Shown here: piece by piece, positions 35,314 to 43,632 of the stretch
Layout of the letters: each line of letters begins with the position of its first letter
How positions within the stretch are numbered: the stretch's first letter is position 1
From: Robiginitomaculum sp.
GTDB lineage: Bacteria; Pseudomonadota; Alphaproteobacteria; Caulobacterales; Maricaulaceae
Direction of reading: 5' to 3'
DNA length: 64,000 nucleotides
NCBI GenBank assembly: GCA_021776525.1
Contig: JAJFFT010000006.1
Location: 558,001 to 622,000, forward strand
Notes under the pieces: generated by a model
The model's database searches: none
What the model saw: the letters and a program-made list of their open reading frames with translations, nothing else
What the model was told of the DNA's origin: nothing
Made by a program: the position numbers and the translations under genes

Positions 35314-35933
35314 AGCGTGCGTCCAACCACACGCATGGTCAAATTAATACGTCCGCCTTTTGGCAACAATTGCGACGTACCCGGAAAGATTCGATCGACA
35401 CCGTGGTAACAGTGGCGTGCATCACCGCCCAAAACCACAACATCACCGGAGGAAAGCCGCATTGACCGCGTCGGGTCGCGGCGGTTTGGCCCGCCTAGAC
35501 GGTAAAGCGCCTGATCACCCAGTGATATGGAAATTATAGGCGCATTGGCTGCATTTTCACCGGCATCCACATGCAGGCCCAAACGAGCGTTCATATCATA
35601 AAAATTGATCAGGCAGGCATCAGGGCCGCAGGGCCAGTCTGCTATGTCCGCCCAAAGTGTTCCAAGGCGTTCGGGTAAAGGTGGCCAGGGCTGGTCGGTT
35701 ACCGGGTGGGTGGGGCCATAGCGATAGCCCTCTTTGCTGGTGATCCACCCCAAAGGTCCAAAATTGCTCATGCGGACACTAAGCGGTTGGCCGGTACGCG
35801 GCATAACCGGGCGATATAAAGGGGCGGCCTTCACGCCTTCGCGCACGCATTGCAACAATATCTTTTGCGCGGCGCGATCGAAATATTCCGGCAACAGACG
35901 GAACCCATCTGGAAATTGAAAATCACGGACCAT
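35310..35933 (-). CDS. alkB: AlkB-type alpha-ketoglutarate-dependent DNA dioxygenase
   Basis: This Fe(II)/2-oxoglutarate dioxygenase of 207 residues should repair N-alkylated bases. The iron ligands are visible as LGLHVDAGENAAN (HxD) and RHCYHGVDRI; RINLTMR provides the 2-oxoglutarate arginines. RLSSGDVVVLGGDARH is typical of AlkB. It is not adjacent to ada or other adaptive-response genes, so its inducibility cannot be judged. It starts about 390 bases from dnaK, divergently. Confidence 0.92.
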   Translation of the reverse strand: MVRDFQFPDGFRLLPEYFDRAAQKILLQCVREGVKAAPLYRPVMPRTGQPLSVRMSNFGPLGWITSKEGYRYGPTHPVTDQPWPPLPERLGTLWADIADWPCGPDACLINFYDMNARLGLHVDAGENAANAPIISISLGDQALYRLGGPNRRDPTRSMRLSSGDVVVLGGDARHCYHGVDRIFPGTSQLLPKGGRINLTMRVVGRTL

Positions 35934-36185
35934 GCGCTTTTATGCGCTGATTTTATGGCTCCAACAATGGTGTCCCTTCAGTGATGGTGGTATGGCTCTC
36001 TATTCTGTCATTTGGCCAGTTTTCGACAATCATCGCTCTCAGGGTGCTGAGTTTTATGTAAGCGCGACATTTTCGCGCAGAACACAGAAAGGCAGAAAAA
36101 GCCGGGGATAAGCACACTCTTTATACTTTTGTATGCAAAATTTGCCATAAACAGCTGATCTTTGCTTCAGATTTACCCTACAGCC

Positions 36186-36214
36186 CTTGCGGAGATACGA
36201 AACTTTTCCCATAT
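36186..36214 (+). promoter_or_regulatory. Probable sigma32 heat-shock promoter of dnaK
   Basis: CTTG at 36186-36189 and CCCATAT at 36208-36214 are separated by 18 bases, close to the alphaproteobacterial RpoH consensus (CTTG then CYTAT). It is 111 bases before the dnaK ATG. No CIRCE repeat is seen. The remainder of the 391-base gap from 35934 contains A/T-rich stretches (for example TTTATACTTTTGTATGC near 36120) that could hold a housekeeping promoter, but no gene. Confidence 0.6.
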
Positions 36215-36324
36215 CCGTGACGAACGGCCAACAAGGCCATGGACAAAAGATACAATCAGGAGATCACACCGGCGCAGTGCCAAATGCGGGCTGCCCAAAT
36301 TGATCTGCCGCAAAGGAGAAAGAT

Positions 36325-38229
36325 ATGAGCAAAGTCATAGGTATTGACCTTGGTACCACCAATTCTTGCGTATCCGTTATGGACGGCAAGGCCCCTAAAG
36401 TTATTGAAAATGCCGAAGGCATGCGGACCACTCCGTCAGTCGTCGCCTTTACCGAAGATGGTGAACGGCTGATCGGCCAGACCGCCCGTCGTCAGGCCGT
36501 CACCAATGCAGAGCAAACGTTTTTTGCCATTAAGCGCCTGATCGGCCGCAAAATGGACGACCCCATGGTCAAAAAAGATGCTGCCATGGTGCCTTATAAA
36601 ATCGTTTCTGGCAAAAACGGCGATGCCTGGGTGCAGGGTCGTGACAAAAAGTTATCTCCATCAGAAGTTTCAGCTTTTATTTTGCAAAAAATGAAAGAAA
36701 CCGCCGAGAGCTATCTGGGCATGCCTGTGACACAGGCTGTGATCACGGTGCCGGCATATTTTAATGATGCCCAGCGTCAGGCCACCAAAGATGCCGGTAA
36801 GATCGCTGGCCTTGAAGTGCTGCGTATTATCAACGAGCCGACAGCCGCTGCACTGGCTTATGGTTTCGACAAGGAAGACGGTAAAACCATCGCGGTTTAT
36901 GACCTTGGCGGTGGTACGTTTGATGTGTCCATCCTTGAAATCGGTGATGGCGTTTTTGAAGTGAAATCCACCAATGGGGACACGTTCCTGGGCGGTGAAG
37001 ATTTTGACATGCGTATTGTTGATTTTCTGGCGGACGAATTCAAAAAAGAAAATGGCGTTGACTTGCGCAAAGACAAACTGGCTATCCAGCGTCTGCGCGA
37101 AGAAGCGGAAAAAGCTAAAAAAGAGCTGTCTTCCGCCAATCAATATGAAGTCAATCTGCCGTTCATCACCGCTGATGCATCAGGGCCAAAGCACCTGACA
37201 ATGAAGATCACCCGCGCCAAGCTGGAAACACTGGTTGGTGATCTGATTAAACGCACCATCGATCCGTGCAAAAAAGCGCTGAAAGATGCTGGCCTGACCC
37301 CAAAAGATATCGACGAAGTGATTTTGGTTGGTGGCCAGACCCGCATGCCAAAAGTGCAAGAAGAAGTGAAAAAATTCTTCGAACGCGAACCTCATAAGGG
37401 CGTCAACCCGGATGAAGTTGTGGCCATGGGTGCTGCCATTCAGGGCGGTGTGTTGCAAGGCGACGTTAAAGACGTCCTGCTTTTGGATGTGACCCCGCTG
37501 TCCCTGGGTATCGAAACTCTGGGCGGCGTGTTTACCCGTCTGATTGACCGCAATACCACCATCCCGACCAAGAAGAGCCAGACCTTTTCCACCGCCGAGG
37601 ACAATCAGTCCGCAGTGACCATCCGGGTGTTCCAGGGTGAGCGCGAAATGGCTGCGGACAATAAGGTGCTGGGCCAGTTTGATCTGGTTGGTATTCCGCC
37701 AAGTCCGCGAGGCGTACCGCAGATCGAGGTGACCTTCGATATTGATGCCAATGGCATTGTTTCTGTGTCGGCCAAGGATAAGGCCACGGGCAAAGAGCAA
37801 ACCATCCGCATTGAAGCCTCTGGTGGTCTTTCAGATGTAGACATTGAGAAAATGGTCCAGGAGGCCGAATCTCATGCCGAGGAAGACAAAAAACGCCGTG
37901 AAACCGTTGAAGCCAAAAATCAGGCCGAAGCGCTGGTGCACCAGACGACAAGCCAGCTGGCCGAACATGGCGATAAAGTTGGTGATGAAGACAAGGCTAG
38001 CATCGAAGCGGCACTGGAAGACCTGAAAAGTGCATTAGAAGGCGAAGACGCCGCTGATATTTCGGCCAAAGCGCAAGCGCTTGCACAGGCGGCAATGAAA
38101 CTTGGCGAGGCTATCTATTCAGCCAGCCAGGATGAGGGCGAAGCACAAGCTTCTGCCGATGCCGCTGGTGATGAAGATGTAGTTGACGCCGAGTTTGAAG
38201 AAGTCGACGACGACCAAAAAAGTGCATAA
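36325..38229 (+). CDS. dnaK: Molecular chaperone DnaK
   Basis: This Hsp70 chaperone has 634 residues. The ATPase domain starts [17 protein letters not shown] and contains [31 protein letters not shown] and [13 protein letters not shown]; the substrate domain has [16 protein letters not shown]. The acidic lid tail ends [14 protein letters not shown], as expected for proteobacterial DnaK. A strong AAGGAGAAAGAT site precedes the ATG. It is followed by dnaJ after a 69-base gap containing a stem-loop; grpE lies about 25 kb away at the window end. Confidence 0.99.
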   Translation: MSKVIGIDLGTTNSCVSVMDGKAPKVIENAEGMRTTPSVVAFTEDGERLIGQTARRQAVTNAEQTFFAIKRLIGRKMDDPMVKKDAAMVPYKIVSGKNGDAWVQGRDKKLSPSEVSAFILQKMKETAESYLGMPVTQAVITVPAYFNDAQRQATKDAGKIAGLEVLRIINEPTAAALAYGFDKEDGKTIAVYDLGGGTFDVSILEIGDGVFEVKSTNGDTFLGGEDFDMRIVDFLADEFKKENGVDLRKDKLAIQRLREEAEKAKKELSSANQYEVNLPFITADASGPKHLTMKITRAKLETLVGDLIKRTIDPCKKALKDAGLTPKDIDEVILVGGQTRMPKVQEEVKKFFEREPHKGVNPDEVVAMGAAIQGGVLQGDVKDVLLLDVTPLSLGIETLGGVFTRLIDRNTTIPTKKSQTFSTAEDNQSAVTIRVFQGEREMAADNKVLGQFDLVGIPPSPRGVPQIEVTFDIDANGIVSVSAKDKATGKEQTIRIEASGGLSDVDIEKMVQEAESHAEEDKKRRETVEAKNQAEALVHQTTSQLAEHGDKVGDEDKASIEAALEDLKSALEGEDAADISAKAQALAQAAMKLGEAIYSASQDEGEAQASADAAGDEDVVDAEFEEVDDDQKSA

Positions 38230-38243
38230 ATAAATGCGTGAAT

Positions 38244-38279
38244 CGAGGGCCATGGGTGTGTAACCATCTGTGGCCCTCG
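38244..38279 (+). terminator. Stem-loop between dnaK and dnaJ (partial terminator or processing site)
   Basis: CGAGGGCCA (38244-38252) pairs perfectly with TGGCCCTCG (38271-38279), with an inner ATGG/CCAT pair. TCTTTA follows but there is no run of T. The structure could lower dnaJ relative to dnaK by partial termination or protect the dnaK mRNA end. Confidence 0.65.
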
Positions 38280-38298
38280 TCTTTACCGGTAGATCAGT

Positions 38299-39465
38299 AT
38301 GAGCACCAAAACCTGTTATTATGAATCTTTGGGCGTTGAACGCAGCGTTGATGGTAAAGGCCTGAAAAGTGCTTACCGCAAGCTGGCAATGAAGTTCCAC
38401 CCCGACCAAAACCCGGACAACCCAGAGGCAGAGCTGAAGTTCAAAGAGATCAGCGAAGCTTACGGAGTGCTTTCGGATGAGCAGAAACGCTCGGCCTATG
38501 ATCGGTTCGGGCATGACGCGTTTAATGGCCACGGCGGCGGTGGCGGCGGTGCCGGTCAGGCGGACTTCTCGGATATATTCGGCCAGGTCTTCGGCGACGC
38601 GTTCGGCGATATGTTTGGCGCTCGCGGTGGCGGTGGCCGAACGGGTCCGGGGCGCGGTTCTGATTTGCGTTATCCACTGGAAATTGACCTAGAAGATGCC
38701 TTTATGGGCCGCGAGGTTAAAATCACCGTCCCAACTAGCAAGACCTGTGATCAATGCCACGGCAATGGTGCAGAGCCGGGCACAGAGATCGAGACCTGTA
38801 CCACCTGTCAGGGTGCGGGCCGGGTGCGTATGCGCCAGGGCCTGTTCACTATGGAGCAGGCCTGTCGCACTTGTGGCGGTCAGGGCCAGACGGTCAAAAC
38901 CCCATGCAAGGCTTGTGACGGCGTTGGTAATGTTGCCACCCGTCGTTCTTTGTCGGTCAATATTCCTGCTGGTGTCGAAGATGGCATGCGTATTCGTTTG
39001 GCCGGCGAGGGTGAAGCCGGCGCACGCGGCGGACCGCCGGGTGATCTTTATATTTTTGTGTCGATCCGGCCTCATGAATTATTTGAACGTGACGGTGCGG
39101 ATCTGTACTGCCGCGCTCCTGCGCCAATGTGTACGGCGGCGCTTGGCGGTGAAATTAAAATGCCCACCATTGAGGGGGGGCAAAAAGCGGTCAATATCTC
39201 GCCGGGCGCACAGACAGGCAAGCGTCTGCGCTTGCGTGGTGATGGTATGCCGCATTTGCGTGGTCGTGGTCGCGGCGACATGATTATCGAGCTGTTCGTA
39301 GAAACGCCGCGCAATCTGAGCGAGCGCCAAAAAGAACTGCTTAGCGCCTTTCGCAGTGAGTGCTGTCCTGAATCCAGTCCCGGCTGTCATCCAGAGCATG
39401 AAGGTTTTTTTGAGAAAGCCCGCAGTTTTTGGGATAAAATGACTGGTGAAGAAGACCGCGCCTAA
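38299..39465 (+). CDS. dnaJ: Molecular chaperone DnaJ
   Basis: This Hsp40 co-chaperone has 388 residues. The J domain carries HPDQNPDNP with the HPD motif, followed by a Gly/Phe-rich region. Four zinc-binding repeats follow (CDQCHGNG, CTTCQGAG, CRTCGGQG, CKACDGVG), then the C-terminal peptide-binding domain. It stimulates DnaK ATPase. The ATG has no strong ribosome site, consistent with lower expression or coupling to dnaK. Confidence 0.98.
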   Translation: MSTKTCYYESLGVERSVDGKGLKSAYRKLAMKFHPDQNPDNPEAELKFKEISEAYGVLSDEQKRSAYDRFGHDAFNGHGGGGGGAGQADFSDIFGQVFGDAFGDMFGARGGGGRTGPGRGSDLRYPLEIDLEDAFMGREVKITVPTSKTCDQCHGNGAEPGTEIETCTTCQGAGRVRMRQGLFTMEQACRTCGGQGQTVKTPCKACDGVGNVATRRSLSVNIPAGVEDGMRIRLAGEGEAGARGGPPGDLYIFVSIRPHELFERDGADLYCRAPAPMCTAALGGEIKMPTIEGGQKAVNISPGAQTGKRLRLRGDGMPHLRGRGRGDMIIELFVETPRNLSERQKELLSAFRSECCPESSPGCHPEHEGFFEKARSFWDKMTGEEDRA

Positions 39466-39503
39466 TTTTTTGACGCTGCTCATAGGGGCGTTATGATTGT
39501 GCC

Positions 39504-40124
39504 ATGTCACAATCACCTGATCCTGCCCAGTTACAACACTGCGCCCCGCAAGAGCGTGATGCCGCGCGTGTCGCCTCGGTGCTTGCCAAGGGCTTTGCCG
39601 ACGATCCAATTATGAACTGGATGCTGGGTTCACCCAAAGCGCAACACAGGATGTTTCACCTGCTGGCCCGCCATGTTTACCTGCCTCGCGGCGGCGGGGC
39701 ATTATGGCATGAGCAGGATCAGGACAAAGCCGCCAGCTTATGGCTGCCACCTGAGCAATCCAAAGACCTGACACTGTGGCCGATGATGCAATTGGTGGCT
39801 TCTGTGGTTGGGCATGGGGGCATAGGTGCGGCGTTGCGGACTTTGAAATTAGACCAGTATCTAGAGCACAAACACCCAAAAGTGCCGCATACATATCTGT
39901 TTGCCGTTGCCGTTGATCCACGCTTTCAGGGGCAAGGATTAGGCAAGCGCGTACTAGCCCCCATGCTGCGCCATTGTGATGATCGTGGTCTGCTTGCCTA
40001 TCTGGAGAACTCAAAGCTGCGCAATCTGCCGTTTTACCGGGGCTTAGGGTTTGAGGTGGTTGAAGAAATCACCATTGGCAAGGATGATTTACCTATGTGG
40101 CGGATGGAGCGCGCACCGCGTTAG
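39504..40124 (+). CDS. GNAT family N-acetyltransferase
   Basis: This acetyltransferase of 206 residues has the acetyl-CoA binding motif VDPRFQGQGLGKRVLAPML and a C-terminal NLPFYRGLGFEVVEEI, as in GNAT proteins. The N-terminal half (ASVLAKGFADDPIMNWML) matches the subgroup related to puromycin acetyltransferase-like enzymes. The acceptor is unknown. It lies 38 bases after dnaJ on the same strand and converges with the next gene, with 4 bases between stops. Confidence 0.85.
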   Translation: MSQSPDPAQLQHCAPQERDAARVASVLAKGFADDPIMNWMLGSPKAQHRMFHLLARHVYLPRGGGALWHEQDQDKAASLWLPPEQSKDLTLWPMMQLVASVVGHGGIGAALRTLKLDQYLEHKHPKVPHTYLFAVAVDPRFQGQGLGKRVLAPMLRHCDDRGLLAYLENSKLRNLPFYRGLGFEVVEEITIGKDDLPMWRMERAPR

Positions 40125-40128
40125 CCGC

Positions 40129-40791
40129 TTACTCCCAACCAGCAAGCGCGTCTTCTGCGGCCTCATTTTTAGGGCGTACTATCAAGCCATTCTGGGTCGC
40201 GAACACTTCAAACTCAGCGCCATCCAACATGGGCGCGTATACCGAATTACCGTAATATGCATCCAGGGCTTTGAACCGCGCAAAGCGTTTGTCTTGCGCC
40301 AGTTTCCATATATCTAGCCCCGGATTTTCACTTAATGCGTAGACCGAGCGTGGCTCATTGACTTCCTGATCAGTGTCGGCAAATCGGCCAGTCATGCGGT
40401 CCAGACGGTAATAGGCATCCAATCCGCCTATATTGGCCATTGGATGCCATTTTATGAAACGAGCGTCCAGACGCCATTCATCGCCATTAATGCTCAATGG
40501 GCGTGGCTCTTCGCCGGGCACGGCCAGTGTCGCGGTAAAGCTCTGGTTTGCGTTCTTTGTAAAACTGATGCTGGCGGCGGGGCGTTCAGATGTCAGGCGT
40601 TCATAGGTGATAAAATTAAATCCCAATAATGCTGATCCGGCCCCCAAGGCGGCAATCAGGGCGCCGCTGAGTGTGCGTGTGCCCCCCGAAAGGATTTTAA
40701 GCTGCACAACCCGGCCAAGGCCTGACAGGGCAAGCCATCCTCCAAAAACCCCAAAAATCACTGCTGGAATAATAAAGCTCATAAAGCCCAT
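40129..40791 (-). CDS. Membrane-anchored conserved hypothetical protein
   Basis: This protein of 220 residues has two N-terminal membrane segments (FIIPAVIFGVFGGWLALSGLG and LSGALIAALGAGSALLGFNF) and a soluble domain with DEWRLDARFIKWHPMANIGGLDAYYRLDRM. Similar proteins are often mislabelled as multidrug efflux pumps; nothing here resembles a transporter. The ATG at 40791 is preferred to a TTG at 40818. It is divergent from dapB by about 95 bases. Confidence 0.75.
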   Translation of the reverse strand: MGFMSFIIPAVIFGVFGGWLALSGLGRVVQLKILSGGTRTLSGALIAALGAGSALLGFNFITYERLTSERPAASISFTKNANQSFTATLAVPGEEPRPLSINGDEWRLDARFIKWHPMANIGGLDAYYRLDRMTGRFADTDQEVNEPRSVYALSENPGLDIWKLAQDKRFARFKALDAYYGNSVYAPMLDGAEFEVFATQNGLIVRPKNEAAEDALAGWE

Positions 40792-40886
40792 ACTAACCCG
40801 GCTTGCCGTTTGGGACAATTGTAAAACGAAATGTCTGCTTGGCGTGGCAATACGATAGCTTTAAAAGGGGGCAAAGAGGGGCATTC

Positions 40887-41690
40887 ATGACAATTATAAA
40901 GCTGGGCATACATGGCGGGGGCGGGCGTTTAGGCCGCCGTATTGTGGCGCTGGGCCTTGCTGATCCGCGCTTTCACATCACCTCAGTTATAGTGCGACCG
41001 GGGAGTGCTGATATAGGGCGGGATATTGGCACTTTGGTCGGTGGGGCCGTTCTTGGTGAGCTCACGACCGATGATCCCGAGGCGTTGCTTCGGTGTGATG
41101 TGGTGATTGATGTTTCCCGGCCCGATGCGGCGGTGGGTGTCGCGGCTCTTTTGGCCGCTCATGGCGGCCCACCACTGGTTACTGGCACAACCGGGTGGAG
41201 CGATCAGCAAAACCAGGATTTGCGGGCAGCTTCGCAGACAATTGCTTTATTGCGGAGCGGGAACTTCTCTGTCGGTATTACGGCGTTATGCAATGAGGTG
41301 CGCCATTGCGCGGCGCGTCTTGGGAGGCAATGGGGCGTGCATATTCATGATGCCCATCATAGCGCTAAAAAAGACGCGCCATCGGGGACTGCCCTGATGC
41401 TGGCTGATGCGGTTTGTGCGGGTTGGGGCAAAATTGTTAAACCCAAGGTTTTGCCAATTGGCATGCCGTTGGAGGACTTGCCAGAGCCCGGCGATCTTGT
41501 GATCAGTGTGACACGCGAAGGTGATATAATCGGCACGCACAATGTCCACTTTACAGGCCCTAGTGAAACAGTATCCCTTTCGCATGTGGCCCGCAGCCGC
41601 GATATCTTTGCGCTTGGGGCCTTGCAGGCGGCGGGCTGGGTCAGCGATAAACCCGCCGGCCTTTATGACATGGGTGATATTCTCGCCTAG
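40887..41690 (+). CDS. dapB: 4-hydroxy-tetrahydrodipicolinate reductase
   Basis: This enzyme of the lysine and meso-diaminopimelate pathway has 267 residues. Cofactor binding is by GIHGGGGRLGRRIV and the active site by HDAHHSAKKDAPSGTAL. The end RSRDIFALGALQAAGWV is also typical. The ATG at 40887 has a GAGGGGC site; an upstream in-frame start at 40803 lies inside the divergent gene region and has no homology. Product feeds peptidoglycan synthesis. Confidence 0.96.
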   Translation: MTIIKLGIHGGGGRLGRRIVALGLADPRFHITSVIVRPGSADIGRDIGTLVGGAVLGELTTDDPEALLRCDVVIDVSRPDAAVGVAALLAAHGGPPLVTGTTGWSDQQNQDLRAASQTIALLRSGNFSVGITALCNEVRHCAARLGRQWGVHIHDAHHSAKKDAPSGTALMLADAVCAGWGKIVKPKVLPIGMPLEDLPEPGDLVISVTREGDIIGTHNVHFTGPSETVSLSHVARSRDIFALGALQAAGWVSDKPAGLYDMGDILA

Positions 41691-41696
41691 AAACAG

Positions 41697-42515
41697 CTAG
41701 AGCTTCAGCATTTGTGTAATCGGGATGTGGTCCGACGGGCGTTCCCAGGACCGGCATTTGGTCAGGGCTTCAAAGCCTTGCGCGCCGTGGTGCATGGCCG
41801 CAGACTTTAGGGCCGGGCTAACCCAGATGTGATCCAGCCGGCGGCCTCGGTTGTTTTTTGTCCAGTCTTTGGACCGGTAACTCCACCAGGTAAAAACCTG
41901 TTCGGGTTCAGGGATCAGGTCGCGGGCAATGTCGGCAAACTGTCCGGCATTTTGTATGGCTTTTAGGGCTTCAACTTCGATCGGTGTGTGGCTGACAACC
42001 TTGAGGAGTTGCTTGTGCGACCAGACATCTGATTCCAGTGGAGCAATGTTCAAATCGCCGGTCAGGATGGTTTTGTCCTTTGGGCTTGCTTTAATGCGTG
42101 CGCCAAAAAAAGTTTTCATGCGCTCCAGAAAATCCAGTTTATGGGCGAATTTGTCATTCGTCTTTGCGTCCGGTTCATCGCCGCCTGCCGGGATATAAAC
42201 ATTGCAGACATTGATGCCTTTGACCTGCCCAAAGGCCACACGCGCGTGCTCGTGCATGCAAAAATCCGGATTATCATGTTCTTCGATGGGGTGGCGCGAA
42301 ACAATGGCTACGCCGTGCATCCCTTTTTGCCCGCGTACCATCTGGTGTGTGTATCCTGCCTCGGTAAACAACTTTTCCGGAAACTCTTCATTGCGGCATT
42401 TGATTTCCTGAAGGCAAAGCACGTCAGGTTGTGCTTCGCCCAGAAAATCGATGACTTGCGGGGCCCTTAAACGCACAGAATTAACGTTCCAGCTGGCAAT
42501 TTTAAAATCCGTCAT
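41697..42515 (-). CDS. xth: Exodeoxyribonuclease III
   Basis: This AP endonuclease/3'-phosphatase has 272 residues and acts in base excision repair. Motifs include IASWNVNSVRLR, LCLQEIKCR, GDLNIAPLESDVW, RRLDHIWVSPAL and the final SDHIPITQML. The ATG at 42515 has an AGGAG site. It converges with dapB (6 bases between stops) and is preceded by a long gene-free region with strong hairpins. Confidence 0.96.
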   Translation of the reverse strand: MTDFKIASWNVNSVRLRAPQVIDFLGEAQPDVLCLQEIKCRNEEFPEKLFTEAGYTHQMVRGQKGMHGVAIVSRHPIEEHDNPDFCMHEHARVAFGQVKGINVCNVYIPAGGDEPDAKTNDKFAHKLDFLERMKTFFGARIKASPKDKTILTGDLNIAPLESDVWSHKQLLKVVSHTPIEVEALKAIQNAGQFADIARDLIPEPEQVFTWWSYRSKDWTKNNRGRRLDHIWVSPALKSAAMHHGAQGFEALTKCRSWERPSDHIPITQMLKL

Positions 42516-42586
42516 TTGTTTCTCCTCATGGCACTTTGTGCACGAGCCTGAATAAGGAATAAAGCCAAAAAAGAAGCACAAACGCA

Positions 42587-42659
42587 GACGCCCGGCCGAG
42601 AGGGGGCGGCCGGGCGTCAAAAGATGCGCGTGTTATCGCGCAATGCGGGCCGAGAGGGG
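42587..42659. ncRNA. Candidate small RNA or terminator region: hairpins with repeated GGCCGAGAGGGG
   Basis: GACGCCCGGCCG (42587-42598) pairs perfectly with CGGCCGGGCGTC (42607-42618) around an 8-base purine loop. A second stem, TGCGCG/CGCGCA, is at 42625-42642. The loop element GGCCGAGAGGGG recurs at 42594 and 42648. On the minus strand the loops read CCCCCTCT, like the anti-ribosome-site loops of some alphaproteobacterial sRNAs. The minus-strand stem is followed after a gap by TTCTTTTTT, so it could alternatively end the ftsK-lolA transcript. The 339-base gap (42516-42854) has no supported coding region. Confidence 0.4.
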
Positions 42660-42763
42660 TGTGTTTCCGGCCAGACTGTCTATTGGACCCGCTATGGGGG
42701 ACGGAACTAAGCCCTGATCGACAATCAGTACGGTACATTAAAGACACAAAATGAGAAAAAGAG

Positions 42764-42818
42764 CAAATGAAATTTATGTTATCATTTGCCTGTGTTATTT
42801 ATATCACGATTCAAATGA
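42764..42818. promoter_or_regulatory. Three CAAATGA sites upstream of xth and downstream of lolA
   Basis: CAAATGA at 42764-42770 and its complement TCATTTG at 42782-42788 form an inverted repeat with an 11-base spacer. A third CAAATGA is at 42812-42818. The region is markedly A/T-rich. It may be an operator or a Rho-independent structure for the lolA transcript; no partner regulator is known. Confidence 0.3.
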
Positions 42819-42854
42819 GTCGTTTTACTGAAAAACCACAAGAAAGTCGCATAC

Positions 42855-43523
42855 TTAGCGTCTGCGTCCGCCGCGCCGGCGTTCTTCCTCGCGAATGACA
42901 AACAAAGATGATTTTAGTTTTTTGCCTTCTTCAATGTTATTCAGCAAAAACCGTACTTCACCATCAAAGGCATTTTGCCACGTCCAGCCGAGTAGTTTGA
43001 GTTCAGGTTCGGCAAATATCAGCGTGAAATCACCATCCAGTTCGCCATCTTTATCGCGCACTGTGACAAAGCTGGCGTTTTCGGTGCGTTCCAGCCCAAC
43101 AAGGTCAGCACCTTTATTGAGGTCAAATTTACGCGACAACAAAAACTTGTAAGGCGTCCAGGAAATTCGAATCTGGTCGATGGTTTCCAGCTCCTTGTCG
43201 ATTTGAGCAATGTTTGATCCATCGGCAACAATCAAAAGGGGGGCCGTATCATATTCAATGCGCAGTTTGTCCGGGCGTTTCCAAAAGAACGTTCCGGTCT
43301 GCTGGTTGCCGCTTGTGGTGGTTTGAATAAACTGACCGGAGATGGTTTTTAACGAACGCACATAAGCGTTCAAGCGTTCAACCTGCGCGGTGATATCCTG
43401 AGCACTTGGTGCCGCTGTTTCTATGGGCGTCGTTGCTGGCGCACGGCTCTCTTGTGCGGCAACCGGCCCAAGCATGAGTATTGCGGGGATAAGGACAGTG
43501 GAAAGCAAAACAGGGTGCGTCAT
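42855..43523 (-). CDS. lolA: Outer-membrane lipoprotein carrier protein LolA
   Basis: This periplasmic carrier of 222 residues has a signal peptide (LLSTVLIPAILMLGPVAA) and the LolA fold: LNAYVRSLKTISGQFIQTT, GTFFWKRPDKLRIEYD, LLIVADGSNIAQID and LLGWTWQNAFDGEVRF. It shuttles lipoproteins from LolCDE to the outer membrane. It lies 109 bases after ftsK on the same strand, a common alphaproteobacterial neighbourhood. The C-terminal end is arginine-rich (EEERRRGGRRR). Confidence 0.93.
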   Translation of the reverse strand: MTHPVLLSTVLIPAILMLGPVAAQESRAPATTPIETAAPSAQDITAQVERLNAYVRSLKTISGQFIQTTTSGNQQTGTFFWKRPDKLRIEYDTAPLLIVADGSNIAQIDKELETIDQIRISWTPYKFLLSRKFDLNKGADLVGLERTENASFVTVRDKDGELDGDFTLIFAEPELKLLGWTWQNAFDGEVRFLLNNIEEGKKLKSSLFVIREEERRRGGRRR

Positions 43524-43632
43524 GATTGTGTGAGTCCATCATTGATATTATGCAGAATGATAGAAGGGTATTACAGCAATTTAAGGGCAAGGGTGTTCAG
43601 GGTGCGTTCATTTCTCTTCACCGCAGGGCGCA

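Noticed and set aside
35934-36324. Search for a CIRCE (HrcA) operator before dnaK
   Set aside because: No TTAGCACTC/GAGTGCTAA pair is present; only the sigma32-like promoter is supported.
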